From positions 69,068,212 through 69,132,211 of the forward strand of contig CM069870.1 in the NCBI GenBank assembly GCA_036172665.1: a DNA stretch of 64,000 bases, written 5' to 3'. Numbering within the stretch: the first letter of the stretch is position 1; each line of letters starts with the position of its first letter. The position numbers were made by a program, and so were the translations under genes. This document shows, in pieces, positions 1 to 11,279 of this stretch. The notes under the pieces were generated by a model. That model saw only the letters and a program-made list of their open reading frames with translations, searched no databases and was not told the origin of the DNA. Source of the stretch: Prosopocoilus inquinatus (lineage: Eukaryota > Arthropoda > Insecta > Coleoptera > Lucanidae).

Positions 1-1440
1 AGGGTAACGTTTCAAGGCCAATTCAATTCAAATAAAAACTTTCAAGGTGAATAAGGCCTAAGTGAAGCCAACCCAAAGAAATCCAAGTCAAGGAAAGAAA
101 ATGAAAATAAAAAATATAAAGATGTTAAACAAATTGAAGATTGTTAAAAATATAAAAAAAATTAATTAAAACTAAAAATGTCCAAAATTTAGAAAATTGT
201 TTCAAGGTCAAGTTCCAGTTCAACGGAAGCTAATTTATGTGAAGCCGACCCAAGTGAACCTAACCTAAGCTAATCCAACTAAAGGAAAATTGTTATAAAT
301 TATAAATTTCTGAAAAATTGAAAAAAGAAATTAAAAACTCTGAAAACCTGGCGGAAAAACTAGAAATTTTAATTAAATTAAAACAGAAAATGTTAGAATT
401 TTAAAAAAGAAGTTTCGTCGCCGATCCGACCCAAGAAAGAAAATATGAAAAATTAAAACGAAGTTATAAATTCTAAAAAGTTCGAGAATTGAAAATCGCA
501 GAAAATTAGAACGGAAAAACTATTATAATTGTAAAAAATTAGGAAGAAATTGAACATTGTAAATAATTGCAAAAATTGGGAAAAAAAAATATAAGTGGAA
601 AAAATTAAAATTAATGAAATTTATAATAAAATTTAAAAAAAAAATGTGAAAACTTGACGAATATAATTAAATTAAAAAAAAACAGAAAAATGTTAGAATT
701 ATAAAAAAGGAAACTTGGCCAATTCAACCCAAGTTAAAAAATATGAAAAATTAAAACAAAGTTAGAAATTCTAAAAAAATCGAGAATTGAAAATCGCAGA
801 AAATTAGAACGGAAAAACCATTATAATTGTAAAAAATTAGGAAGAAATTAAACATTGTAAATAATTGCAAAAATTCGAAAATATAAATCGAAAAAATTAA
901 ATAGATAAAAGAGCGACATCTTACGATCGCTTTTTGACCTGACATTGCAGTCTCTGCTGAAGAAGTCCCAAGCAGGGCTGAAACAGCTGTACAGAGGCTA
1001 CTCGAGGTTTTCACTGCAATCAAAAACGATTTGCACAAAAAGATTTTTGAAAAAATTAAAATTAATGAAATTTGTAACAAAGATTTAAAAAAAATGATGA
1101 ATGAATGATGATGAAAATTGGAAAAATTAAAAGTGTGAGAACTTGCGAAAAAAAAAATTATAAATTAAATTAAAACAGAAAATGTTAGAATTTTAGAAAA
1201 GAAAAGTTTCCAACCCAAGTAAAAGAAAATATGAAAAATTTAAAGTTAATTCTAAAAAAAAATTGAGAATTGAAAATCGCGAAAAATTAAAAATGTAAAA
1301 AAATTAGGAATTAAAAATGATAAACAATTACAATTGCAAAAATTCAGAAAAAATAAATATAAATCGAAAAAATTTAAATTAATGAAATTTATAATGAAGA
1401 TTTTAAATTAAAGTAATAAATTGAAGCTTCCGTCAACTTT
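1..1440. repeat. AT-rich degenerate repeat with TCAAGGTCA motifs
   Basis: Very A-rich sequence built from diverged copies of short modules such as AAAATTAGGAAGAAATT, GAGAATTGAAAATCGC and a TTTCAAGGTCAA..CCAACCCAAGT..AAGCC module. One block (about 420-640) recurs in slightly altered form at 735-905 and 1200-1410. No coding potential. A short unrelated repeat (hammerhead-like motif, 907-1050) is embedded. Perfect TCAAGGTCA lies at 202-210. Confidence 0.6.
907..1050 (+). repeat. Dispersed repeat with CTGAAGA..GAAAC motif, copy 1
   Basis: Shares a core with 17312-17490 and, in inverted form, with 48527-48815: a GATAAA..GCGACATCTTAC lead, CTGAAGA, a short hairpin, GGGCTGAAACAGCTGT, then CTCGAGGTTTTCACTGCAATC and CAAAAACGATTTGCA. 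CTGANGA-stem-GAAA is the core order of a hammerhead ribozyme. Here the stem AGTCC/GGGCT (964-968 with 974-978) closes with one G-U pair. The same segment is an open frame in all copies (RAETAVQRLLE..TAIKNDL), so an old coding origin cannot be excluded. Confidence 0.6.
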
Positions 1441-2616
1441 GTTGCCGTCACGACATTGTACTGAATTATTTTCTGTCCATTTTCTATGCGATTTCAACTT
1501 TTGCGTTTTGGAATTACAATTAAAACTATAAAATGTTAAAAAGTATTTTCAAGGTCAATTCAGTCCAAGTGAAGTTGAAAGAAGGTTTGATTACGCATTA
1601 CGAAATTTCGAATTTTCGACACCAATGTCAATTATCGGTGTACCAGTTTTGAAGGGTCACAACTGTACTTACCGAACGACTATCATTGACGTTGATTTAT
1701 TTTACATATTATATTGGCAACACTTTTCAATGTTTAGGTTAGTATACTGCTATAAAACTCTAATAATGTGAATAATTTTCATCCTTAATTTTATTTGCAA
1801 CAACATTTTGTAAAACTTAATTTTAATTAATTTACAGTGTGGATTAATTCCATCACAACAACGCCAGTCATAACCTAAAAAACTTAACCCATGCGTGAAA
1901 ATAACAAACTATGACAAGTAGTAAGTACTGCCAATTCCTCAGTGTTCCCAACTTTGCTTCGATCATTTAATGTCACGAGGTATAAGAAGATGGCGCGAGG
2001 CTATAAAAGTCTTGTTGATTTCGGATGCTTAGTCTTCTTGTTTGTTTTTGTTTTGCGTTAAGAAATCAGATGTTCTCCAACTTTTGTTTCTTTTAGCCTC
2101 TTTTTTTCTTATTGCACATTTAATTATTTCTTTGTTGGCTCTTTGTTCTAAGCAATTGTTTAGTTTAGACTATTTGTTGCTTTGTTTTCTAAGAAAGAGA
2201 CAGACCTTTTATAGAAGGCCACCCGTCACGTTTCAAGTTTCTCTCTCTCTCTCTCTAAAAAGACAAATGACAGCAAATTTCTTCTTACTCATCGCCTCTG
2301 CCAGCGGCAGAAAAAAAAAGCCTCGGCCTTTTAATTCCGCTTTATTTACGCGTAATTGATTCCGCAAATTTCCAACGCGCGCGCACCGCCGAGTGCGGAG
2401 CGTCGTTTTTATTGGCCATTATGAAACGCCGTTTCTGGGAATCACTCGCCGCTGCGGATGCGCTCTCTCTCCGCTTCCTCTCTCCGTTCGTTAATTTCAA
2501 TTCACACGCTTGTTTTTACACCTTAATTAGACATTCACCGAACGTTATCTCGCGGACGCAGCACTAAAAACGTAACTGCGTACATACAAAAAAAAAAAAT
2601 AAAAACAATTAAAGGC
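1441..2616. other. Unique intronic or intergenic DNA, no gene seen
   Basis: Mixed sequence with a CT microsatellite (about 2233-2256), a GC-richer CpG-containing island (about 2340-2580) and a perfect TCAAGGTCA at 1549-1557. Open frames here are short and without recognisable protein features. Confidence 0.5.
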
Positions 2617-2739
2617 TTAAAGACGGCCGACGCGCGACATCTTCAAAAAAAAAAACAAAACAGAAAGCGTCAAGCTTAAAATGCGCCAAAATTTTGTTAG
2701 TTTTTTAATCAATGTCAAAAAATGAGATGAGAGTGAATT

Positions 2740-4060
2740 ATGACGCAATCGTCCCCCTACTGTATCACAGATGGCACCGCTCTTTCCAGCAAGGTTGGTA
2801 GAGCTGGACTGTGTAGATGTCGTTACGCCTAGAAACGCAAAACCCGCGCCCCTTGTGCACCGCATATCGCGTGGCGTGTACAAAACCGACTGCAGTGCAA
2901 ATTGCCGGAATTCCTTTGGTGTTTCGCCGCTCAAAGAAAGCCGACCCTCAAGAGTTTGCTTTAAACGTAAATAAGAAAGCCCGAAACAATACGATAAAAG
3001 CTATGAATCGCACAAAAACCAGCTTCAAGACCGCTCCTCTAAGGGTTATATTCCAACTGTATGTCGTCGTGGCGAGATCATCGTTCGGTCAGTCCATTTC
3101 TACACCGTCTTGACACATATTATGAAGCCGCCAAACTAAAAGAAGAGTGATTCGACAAAAACTGGGTCCAGCAGATGCTCTAACAAGTTTCCACACCGGC
3201 ACCGAGACCAATGATAGTCCTATGCAATAATAGTAAGCCGTCAGATAGAAAATGATTCGTACTCCACAATAAAAATGCCTACACCAAAATTAGGCCGTAC
3301 TCAAAGCCGGTACCGAAAACCTGTCCGAAACATCAGGGACGAGGCTGAGACAACTCTGGTGAGCTTCAGTCCTCCAAGGCCACGCAAAACCGACAAAAGT
3401 CGTATACAGAGGAAACAGGCACCAAAAACCTGTCCTGAACATCGGAGATGAGGCTGAGACTTCTCTGACGAGTTTCGGTCCTAAAAGGTCACGCAAAAAC
3501 CGACAAAAGGCGTAGGAAGACACAGGAAACCTTCAACTAGGTTCCTCAACCCAACTAAAGTGTATACCATCTTTAAGGTTACGTCAGACATGATTGAAAA
3601 AATTGAGACTGAGTCCCCACTAATACCCACCAGGCCTTAGAGCCATCATAAGACGACCGACTCGCTCCATGCGCGGCGCAAATTAATAAAACCAAGGCGG
3701 ACGCGATGCAAACACTTCAGGCTGAGTCCACTACCAACACCGACCAGGCCTTAGAGCCATCATAAGACGACCGACTCGCTCCACGTGCGGCGCAAATTAA
3801 TAAAGCCAAGGCGGACAAGATGCAAAAAATTTAGGCTGAACCCCCTAACATCCACCAGGCCTCCATTCGCTCCATGCGCGTCGCAAATTAATAAAGCCAA
3901 AAACTTGGTCTCGCCCCTGACGTACGGAAGAAGGGTTTGTAAGAATCGAGAAAACATCGTGACAGCATCAAGGTCCGACCGAAGAAGAGGAAGAGTTGAC
4001 GTAAAGAAGAACCAATGGCATGAAATGTCATATGTGAACGCAATTTAATCTTTCCGTCTC
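2740..4060. pseudogene. GC-rich island of decayed, coding-like repeats
   Basis: This 1.3-kb block is clearly richer in GC than its flanks and has codon-like texture, but every long frame is broken. It includes a unit of about 110 bp twice (3311-3420 and 3421-3535, GAGGCTGAGAC and CGCAAAACCGACAAAAG shared) and another of about 110 bp nearly three times (3632-3905, GGCGCAAATTAATAAAGCC shared). One frame of the latter repeats QINKTKAD/QINKAKADKMQ, which looks like coiled coil. I do not recognise the parent gene. It could be remnants of a transposon or viral gag-like gene or of a host gene copy. Confidence 0.4.
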
Positions 4061-4379
4061 AACAACAAACGTACAAAACATTTTTAATTCTCATGACCTT
4101 ACAACGTAAAAAATGAGACGCCATCGGAAATTTAGAACCGCCTAGACTCCAGACGTTTTAAATCTGTTCAATTCAATTAAAAAGAAAACGTGCGAAACAA
4201 AGAAAAATCATCTTACTGCGAACTAAAATGTTGATCATCCTGATAAAAATGTAAGAATTATTCGAATAAATAATAAAGGAACTAACATCATCGAACTTAC
4301 TGAGAAGCAAAAGAGAATAAGCGGCCATAAATGATTGAAGCCTAGTTAGTAGGTTTGTGTTTATTTTTAACAATTGTTT

Positions 4380-5165
4380 ATTATTTTTTTTATAAAAATC
4401 TGTTCTTCGGTTTGGTTGGGTTGGATTGACCTCAAAACGTTTTTTCACATTTTATTTTTTGGATCCTTCTTAATTTTTTTAAGTTTAACATTTTATGTTT
4501 TAATCCGTTTTAAATTTCTTTTTTTTTTAGAAAAATCCTTTCCTGGGCTGGTTTCAATTTAGTTGGGTTGGATTGACCTCGAAACGTTTTTTACATTTTA
4601 TTTTTTGGATCCTTTTCAATTTTTAAATTTAACATTTCATGTTTCAATCAATTTTTTCGAATTTCCATAAAATTTTTAATATTTCAGTTTCGATTTTTGA
4701 TAATTTTTTACTTTTTTATCTTTCTTTCTTGGGTTGGATTCAATTAGGTTCAGTTTAGTTGCATTGGTTTGACCTTGAAACGTTTATAATATTTCACATT
4801 TTAGCTTGTTTGGGTTAGGTTCGCTGAATATCGGTTTAACTCGGTTGACCTTGAAGTATTTTCTTTTTTTAATTTTAAAGATATTGTGTTTAAATTTTTC
4901 TACGATTTTAAATTTAATTTTTATTTTTAATTTTTAAGATTTTTTATTTCAATCTCCTTTAGTTTAATTGCCGATTTTTGATAATTTTGTTTACGTTTTT
5001 TTTTCTGTTGTAGAAGTCTTTTCTAGGGTTGGCCTTCACTTACATTCAGTTCAGTTGGTTTCGGTGGGTTGACCTTGGATTTTTTTTTTAACTTTAAAAT
5101 ATTGCATTTAAATTCTTAACGATTTTTACTTTTTTCATTTTTTAAATATTTACTTTTTAACATTT
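4380..5165 (-). repeat. AT-rich TCAAGGTCA family, inverted orientation
   Basis: The same module as in 1-1440, but reading on the minus strand: repeated GGTTGGGTTGGATTGACCT and TTGACCTTGAA followed by T-rich filler. Two near-copies of about 150 bp (4400-4560 and 4545-4690) stand in tandem. Perfect TGACCTTGA lies at 4770-4778 and 4846-4854. Confidence 0.6.
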
Positions 5166-5178
5166 TTCCTTTCAATCT

Positions 5179-5356
5179 ACTATACTCTGTTTTTTAATTC
5201 GGAGGAGTACTTTTAAATTTTGGCACTAGAAATGACCTTTGTCATTGGTCAAACAAGCTTTGTCATTGGTCAATTCTAGCCGGCTACCAATGACAAACCT
5301 CGTTTTTAGCGCCAAAATTTAAAAGTACTACTCCGAATTAAAAAACAGAGTATAGT
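5179..5356. mobile_element. MITE-like foldback, 178 bp
   Basis: Terminal inverted repeats of about 45 bp (ACTATACTCTGTTTTTTAAT.. against its complement ending at 5356) enclose a centre with two direct TTTGTCATTGGTCAA copies. No coding capacity. It is a non-autonomous DNA transposon by structure; the superfamily cannot be told. Confidence 0.75.
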
Positions 5357-5699
5357 TTTTTTTCGATTTTTTTAAATTTTTATCATTTCCATAAGTTTTT
5401 CCTCCCCTAAACAAGATCCTGGCTACGCCCATGCTTCGATTTAATTTCATTTTGTCCTTTTTCTTCTTTGACCTCGGCTCTTCATTTTTTTGATTTTTCT
5501 TAATCGTTCATTTTCTCAACACATCAACGGCGATCTTCTTTTTTTTTCTCTGATCATCCAATCGAAACGTTCACATGGACGATCGATCTTCAGTGACATG
5601 TAACTTGTGTAAATATTATTTAATAAGGTTAGGTCATCGATGACTTTGAAAACGAGTTGAAAATAAAACCGCCGCCGCCGCCGCTTGTTATTCAATAGC

Positions 5700-6470
5700 T
5701 GCCAAATAATCAAATGATTCTCAGAACGGCAAATTACTAAGCGCTTTCAGGCTAAACGGGCAGGCAAGAGAACCCTTTTTATAGCCCACCACGAAGTCAT
5801 CAATTTAACTCGGGCCGCATTTTACATACCCGCATGAACACGCGTCCAGAAATAGTCTCCCCCGGCTCTCTCTCTCTCTCTCTCTCCCGGAATATAAAAA
5901 TATTGTTTTATACACAAACCGAAAATTAAATATCTGTTTGAGTCACCGCGGCGCGTGCGTCTTCCTCTCGTTACGAAACGTTCAAATAAATAATTGACGA
6001 GGACAGGACGACGGCAACAACGACAACGACGACGACGTCGACGACAACAACAAAGGGAATGATTCAGTCATTCATTTTTCCCAGCGGCGGTGGTGCGGGG
6101 GGAAGAAAGGGGGCGATCCATTTGAGCAGGATATCTGCGGTCGTTTTGTAGTCCGACCTTTCACCTTTCAATGCGGCCGGAATGCGACCGACGCGATCCC
6201 TCTCCATTATTAATAATAACACAATCTAGGCCTGGCTTCTTCTCGTCGCTAATTGCGGCCAATCAAAAAAAAAAAAAAACGTCCTGTTTACAGCGCCCGC
6301 TAAATTTGCACGCCACAATAAAACCCTGAAACCCAAAACGTCGGATATCCGCGACGCGCGCAAATAAACAAAACACGGCGGGCGTCGCGGATTTTACAGC
6401 GCGCACATTCTGCTTATTTAAAACCGAGGAGGAGGTTTCTTGGAACTAACGCCAGGACCGGATCGAGGTG
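5700..6470. other. GC-richer, repeat-poor island (candidate regulatory)
   Basis: Contains a CT/GAGA run (5869-5886), a GAC/CAA-rich run (6000-6055), CpG-rich stretches and TTTATAGCCC-like boxes, with no convincing frame. In the middle of the putative MKP-3 intron such islands are the best candidates for enhancers. Confidence 0.35.
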
Positions 6471-6779
6471 TCACAGAACAGTGAGCAGGCGGAAATCGTT
6501 GTACTTACATTTGCGTACACCTACGGCCAGGAAAAGAAAAACCGATTATATTTACATACACAAGACGTTTTCGAAACTTCGTTCCGAACATACACAATCG
6601 AAGTGGAAATATGAGAGAGAAAAACTCCGTTTTACTGCACGTAAGAGCGAGAGAAATAAAGTCAGAATCAGAATGTTACTAACGAATTGCGTGTACACTT
6701 GCGAACAAAAAAAAAAACTGTCCCATCACATTGTCATTTACAAATGATTTGAGTTTATTTACATAGTGTGTGCTGGTGA

Positions 6780-8290
6780 TCTTGAAATTTGGAGGTTATA
6801 ATCAACGTCACGTGCATCGGAAGTTATAATAGGAATGTGACAGCTCCGACATGACAGTTCCGATGATTTCTACTCTGACAGGTCGAAAACCAATTCACAA
6901 TACATAAAAAGGACGAAGCGGTTTTTCTGGGTTACACTAAAGATCGTTGTCTTAGAGGTTATAATAGCAATGTGACGTGACATGACATTTCAAAAATTTT
7001 ACGAATTTTGACTGTCCGCAAGTGTACTGATCTTCTAAAGTTTTCTAGGTTATACTGAATGTTGTGTATCTTAGAAGTTATAATAGTAATATGATGTGAC
7101 TTGACATGACAGTGACATAACATGACATGACAATTTCAATAATTTACTACTTTCGAAGGTCGAAAATGAATTTATAAGTTTACAAATCAAACTCACGTAA
7201 GACAGACCGGCGACAATCGAAACTGCTTTCAACACTAATAAGAATGTGACAGCTCCAACATGACGGTTCCAATAATTTCTACTCTAACAGGTCGAAAACC
7301 AATTCACAATACATAGACAGAACAAAGCAGTTTCTCTGTGCGCAAGTGTACTAGTCGTGAAGTTTCGGAGGTTATAATAAATGTCACGTGTCTTAGAGGT
7401 TATAATAGTAATGTGACGTGATATGACATTTCCAATAATTTACTCATTTTGACTGTCCGCAAGTATACTGGTCTTGCAATTTTAAAGGTTACACTAGAGA
7501 TCGTTTATCTTGGAGGTTATAATAGTAATGTGACGTGACATGACATTTCCATTAATTTTACTAATTTTGACTGCCCGCAAGTGTACCGATCTTAAACGTT
7601 TTCTAGGCTATACTGAATGTTGTGTCTCTTAGAAATTATAATAGTAATATGTCGCGATATGACGTGATGTGACGTGACGTATCGTGACAATTCCAATAAT
7701 TTACTACTTTCGACAGGTCGAAAATGAATTTACAATACAAAAAAAAGCTTACAAGTTTACAAATCAGACTCACGTAAGACAGACCGCTCACAATTGGAAC
7801 TACACACTAATAAAAATGTGACACCTCCAACATGACAGTAATTTCTACTCTGACAGGTCGAAAACTAATTCACAATACATGAAACGGACGAAGCAGTTTT
7901 TCTGTCCGTAAGTGTACTGGTCTGGAAGTTTCAGATGTTATAATCACATGTCTTAGAGGTTACAATAGTAAAGTGACATGACATGACATTTCCAATAATT
8001 TTATTAATTTTTACTGTCCGCAAGTGTACTGGTCTTGGAAGTTTTGGAAGGTTATAATAAATGTCACGTGTCTTAGAGGTTATAATAGTAATGTGACATG
8101 ACATGACATTTCCAATAATTTTACTAATTTTGACTATCCGCAAGTGTACTGGTCTTGAGGTTTTGGAGGTGGTAATAAATATCGTGTGTCTTGTCGTGCG
8201 TAATAGTAATATGACGTGACAACGACATTTCCAATAATTTACTAATCTTTACTGTCCGCAGGTGTACTGGTTTTATTGTAATCGTGTTGT
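6780..8290. repeat. Higher-order tandem array, ~118-bp and ~560-bp periods
   Basis: The module CTGTCCGCAAGTGTACTGGTC recurs near 7012, 7335, 7453, 7571, 7902, 8013, 8134 and 8252, each time followed by GAGGTTATAATA..ATGTGACGTGACATGACA and TTTCCAATAATTTACTA. Steps are 323, 118, 118, 331, 111, 121 and 118 bases, so a 560-base unit (one long plus two short subunits) is repeated twice. The long subunit holds ACAGGTCGAAAACCAATTC and an extra AATACA spacer. Rich in TGACGTGACA and CACGTG. Confidence 0.8.
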
Positions 8291-8689
8291 TAACTTTAAC
8301 CCCTCCCATATTTAAATTTCCCTGATGAATTTAGGGAATTCTATGCCGAAAAAGTAATTATTGGTCGAGTTGATTGGCAACATTGGCGTTAATGCCAAAT
8401 TGTGCCTTGCTTACTTTCAAAGTCACCTTCACTTGCATTCCAATTTGTGATTGGTTGTAATTTGTAATGAAATTTTGCTGAAATATGACGGAACTAATAA
8501 AAAAATACGTATTACAAAAAGTAGCCCAATTACGCAAAATTCCGAAATGTAAAAAAATAATAAGAATTGTATTAGAAGTACATTATATTATTTAAAATAT
8601 TAGCAGGAATAAATAGAAAAAATTGTAATAATAAATAATAAAAAACAAACACGAATTATTAATTAATCTGACAATTATCATGAAAAATT

Positions 8690-9350
8690 TCTTTCATGTT
8701 TTTGTTTTCTTTTTGCTAAAAATAGGGAGTAGGAAGAAACAATAGAACAAAAGAAAATTCGAGCAAACAGCAAAGATATACGAACAATAAGACAAAGAAA
8801 CAAATAAAAAAAAATAATTTGCAAAAAATAAAAAAAAAGTAAATGAAAGAAACGGCAACAAAAGAATATCGACAATACCAACATGAACGAAAAATCAACA
8901 GTTTTCTGGACGAATCAAAAAGTTCGAAGAAAATAAAAGCAAGCGAAAACAAAACAAAAGTCAATAACACGATTAAAAAAAAAGAACACAAAAGAAAGGA
9001 ACGAGGAAATACAGTGCATAAAACAAAAGAAGATCGTCAAAATGAACTATTCTTTCTTTTTTTTGGCAAAAAAAATCTAAATTAACCTGCAAAAACAATC
9101 AGAAACATCAAGCGAAAATAAAAACAAATGAAAACGACACCAACAAGCTGAACGAAAAAGCAAGAATTTTTCATCAGAAATTTCGTAGAAAATAAGTGCT
9201 AACGGAAAACAAAAGACGATCACAGCTGTGATGGAGATAAAACAAATGAAAAACGATGAACTACGAAAAAGCGCTAATAAAATGTTGGCGAGTGTCGTTA
9301 TGTGAAAACAATAACAAAAGTAGCCCAAATCAGGCGCTAAATCTCGCCCA
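8690..9350 (+). repeat. A-rich dispersed repeat related to the 28-30 kb inverted repeat
   Basis: Modules such as AACAAAAGAAGATCRYA, AAAACAAATGAAAAACGATG, GAACTAC and GGCGAAATACAGTGCATAAAA are shared with 28080-29000, with the T-rich arm at 29640-30560, and more loosely with 55020-55800. Flanked on the right by a GTAGCCCAAATCAGGCGC..GGCAACCCTG module also present at 26800-26883. No real gene. Confidence 0.55.
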
Positions 9351-9423
9351 ATCTGGCAACCCTGCAGTTGATAAACAATCGATTAAAAACGTAAACAAAT
9401 TATAATTGAAATTACTAATAAAT

Positions 9424-9565
9424 AGGGATCGGAATTATATATTTTGTTCGGTTTATTTCGAACGAGGCGACAACGAGCGTGTGTGCATTCACACGTCACT
9501 ATAGCGTTATACGTTTGCCGCCTCGTTTGTATTTAATTGAACAAAATATATAATTCCGTTCCCTG
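9424..9565. mobile_element. MITE, 142 bp, with 9-bp target duplication
   Basis: Terminal repeats GGGATCGGAATTATATATTT and its near complement ending AATTCCGTTCCC, with arms extending through CGAGGCG..CGCCTCG to a short centre. CTAATAAAT stands on both sides (9415-9423 and 9566-9574). A 9-bp duplication points to a Mutator-like element, though the target is AT-rich so the length could be 8-10. Confidence 0.7.
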
Positions 9566-9879
9566 CTAATAAATTACCAACTGATCGGGAGTTCGAACTT
9601 TTTCGTGTCGAAACGTGAGCGAAATCTTGGTCATACGAGTAACGAAATATTTTGACAAGTAACGAATCGGTACTTCGAGTCTCATGTTATACCCGTTACT
9701 CAGTAACGAAGACATCCGGTTTGCAACAGCTTTACTTAGAACGCCATCTTTAGATCAATAATGGAAGTCTTCTGACCGTTTTATTTATTTTTCCCCGGGC
9801 AATTGTTTTTTACTTTTTCTTTTCTTTTAATGAACAGACAGTATGCAAACAACGGCTGGGGCATCCTTTGATGAGAAAA

Positions 9880-10420
9880 TGTTTCCGACAATAAAAATTT
9901 CATTAAAATTCAGTTTACGGCCTGTGTATGATACGTTGGCCAACTAAAACATCCACCGATGCAATAAAGCGAAAGTGAAAAGACGGCGGCGGCGGCGGCG
10001 GGCGTCGTGCACGCCGTCGTCGGCTGATCTATATCCGGGCGTTTATAAATCAATGAAACTAAATTTGAATGGGGCCGTCCGTCGTGTATAGTAAAGAGCG
10101 GAGACAGGCGGGGGGGATTTCCTCAGACGCGAGGAAGTTTTTCCCACGCGTGCCGCCGGAGTAGGCAGGGATGTCGCTCATCCGGCCGGAAGTCGTATTC
10201 ATCCATCACCGTTTCCGGCGCACCTTACCTTGCCGTAGCCTCCGGCGACGACTGCGTTTCGTTTTTAGCCCGCGCCCGTAATTAGATTCTAAATTGTTAA
10301 TAATAACTTCCACATGCCGCCGTCCGGCGTCGTAATCGCCGATAAAATGCGTGAAAAACGCCCGTTTTCTACGTTAATCGCCCCATTGTTCTTTTTGATT
10401 TACCTATTCACAACCAAGTA
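9880..10420. other. GC-rich island with GGC run and ETS-type site
   Basis: The island holds a GGC run (9984-10001), a TTTATAAAT box and a GCCGGAAGTC motif at 10185-10194 that matches the ETS consensus. No gene is visible. It is flanked by A-rich repeats and is a candidate enhancer inside the putative MKP-3 intron. Confidence 0.35.
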
Positions 10421-10499
10421 AATAAACGAACACGTATTTACCTACTTATTACAAGCAATATACATTTCCACTCGCACCATGTAATACGAACATTAAATA

Positions 10500-11270
10500 T
10501 AATGTGTATGGATGTGCCTGCTTCGTTTGGGGCTCCCCCCAAAATAGGAAGGAAATTGCTTCGGCCTTCATCGTCGTGTTCTCATGTGTTTCTCATTCAT
10601 CTTTTTTATCTCGTCTGTCAAGAAATGAAAAATTCCGGTATTTTTGACGCGATCGATAATGTAGAAAACTGGGGCGTGAGTTCACGGAAAGGTTAACTCT
10701 TGAAAAGTTTCCAGAAAGTGCGGCTGGTAAGTTTCTCCACCTCTACAAAACCAGAACTGTGCAAAGTAGTTGAAGTTCAGTGAAGATAATCAACTGTCAA
10801 CGAATATGTTAAAATAGTAGTCAGGATTGCCAGATTTGATTTTTTTTTTTCAAAAATATAGTCAAAAGTATTACTTACAAAAAGTAGCCCAATTACGCCA
10901 AACTCCAAAGTGTAAAAAAATAATTAATAATTATTTTGGTCAAGGGCAGCCATGATGGATTTTGAAATAGTTGTTGGAGCCTTGCTTTTACTTGACGTTA
11001 ATAGACCGTCGCTTTCCATTTCATGATCGCCTTTTCCCAAAATAATTTTTGATGTCTTGGTATCAGCAGAAATAAATTGAAAAAATTCTGTAATAATAAA
11101 AACAACTTAAAATAATACCAACTTAAAATTTTTGGACTCGAAGTATGATGCTAATAAAAAAGACAAAAACGAATCATTAATATAATTAATCTTACAATTG
11201 ACAGTTGTCAAGAAATAAACAAATTATAAAAAATTAGAAAAAGGACGAAAATTGTAAGAAATTGAAACAA
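10500..11270. other. Non-coding stretch with a dispersed module
   Basis: A short ATG frame (10502-10696) has no recognisable features. The AAAAAGTAGCCCAATTACGC module at 10867-10886 recurs at 8517-8536 and marks a shared repeat; both are followed by GTAAAAAAATAAT. Confidence 0.4.
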
Positions 11271-11279
11271 AAAAAAAAT

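Noticed and set aside
2790..2815. GGTTGGTAGAGC..GGACTG considered as a tRNA gene
   Set aside because: No full cloverleaf or B box at the right distance; at most a decayed SINE fragment.
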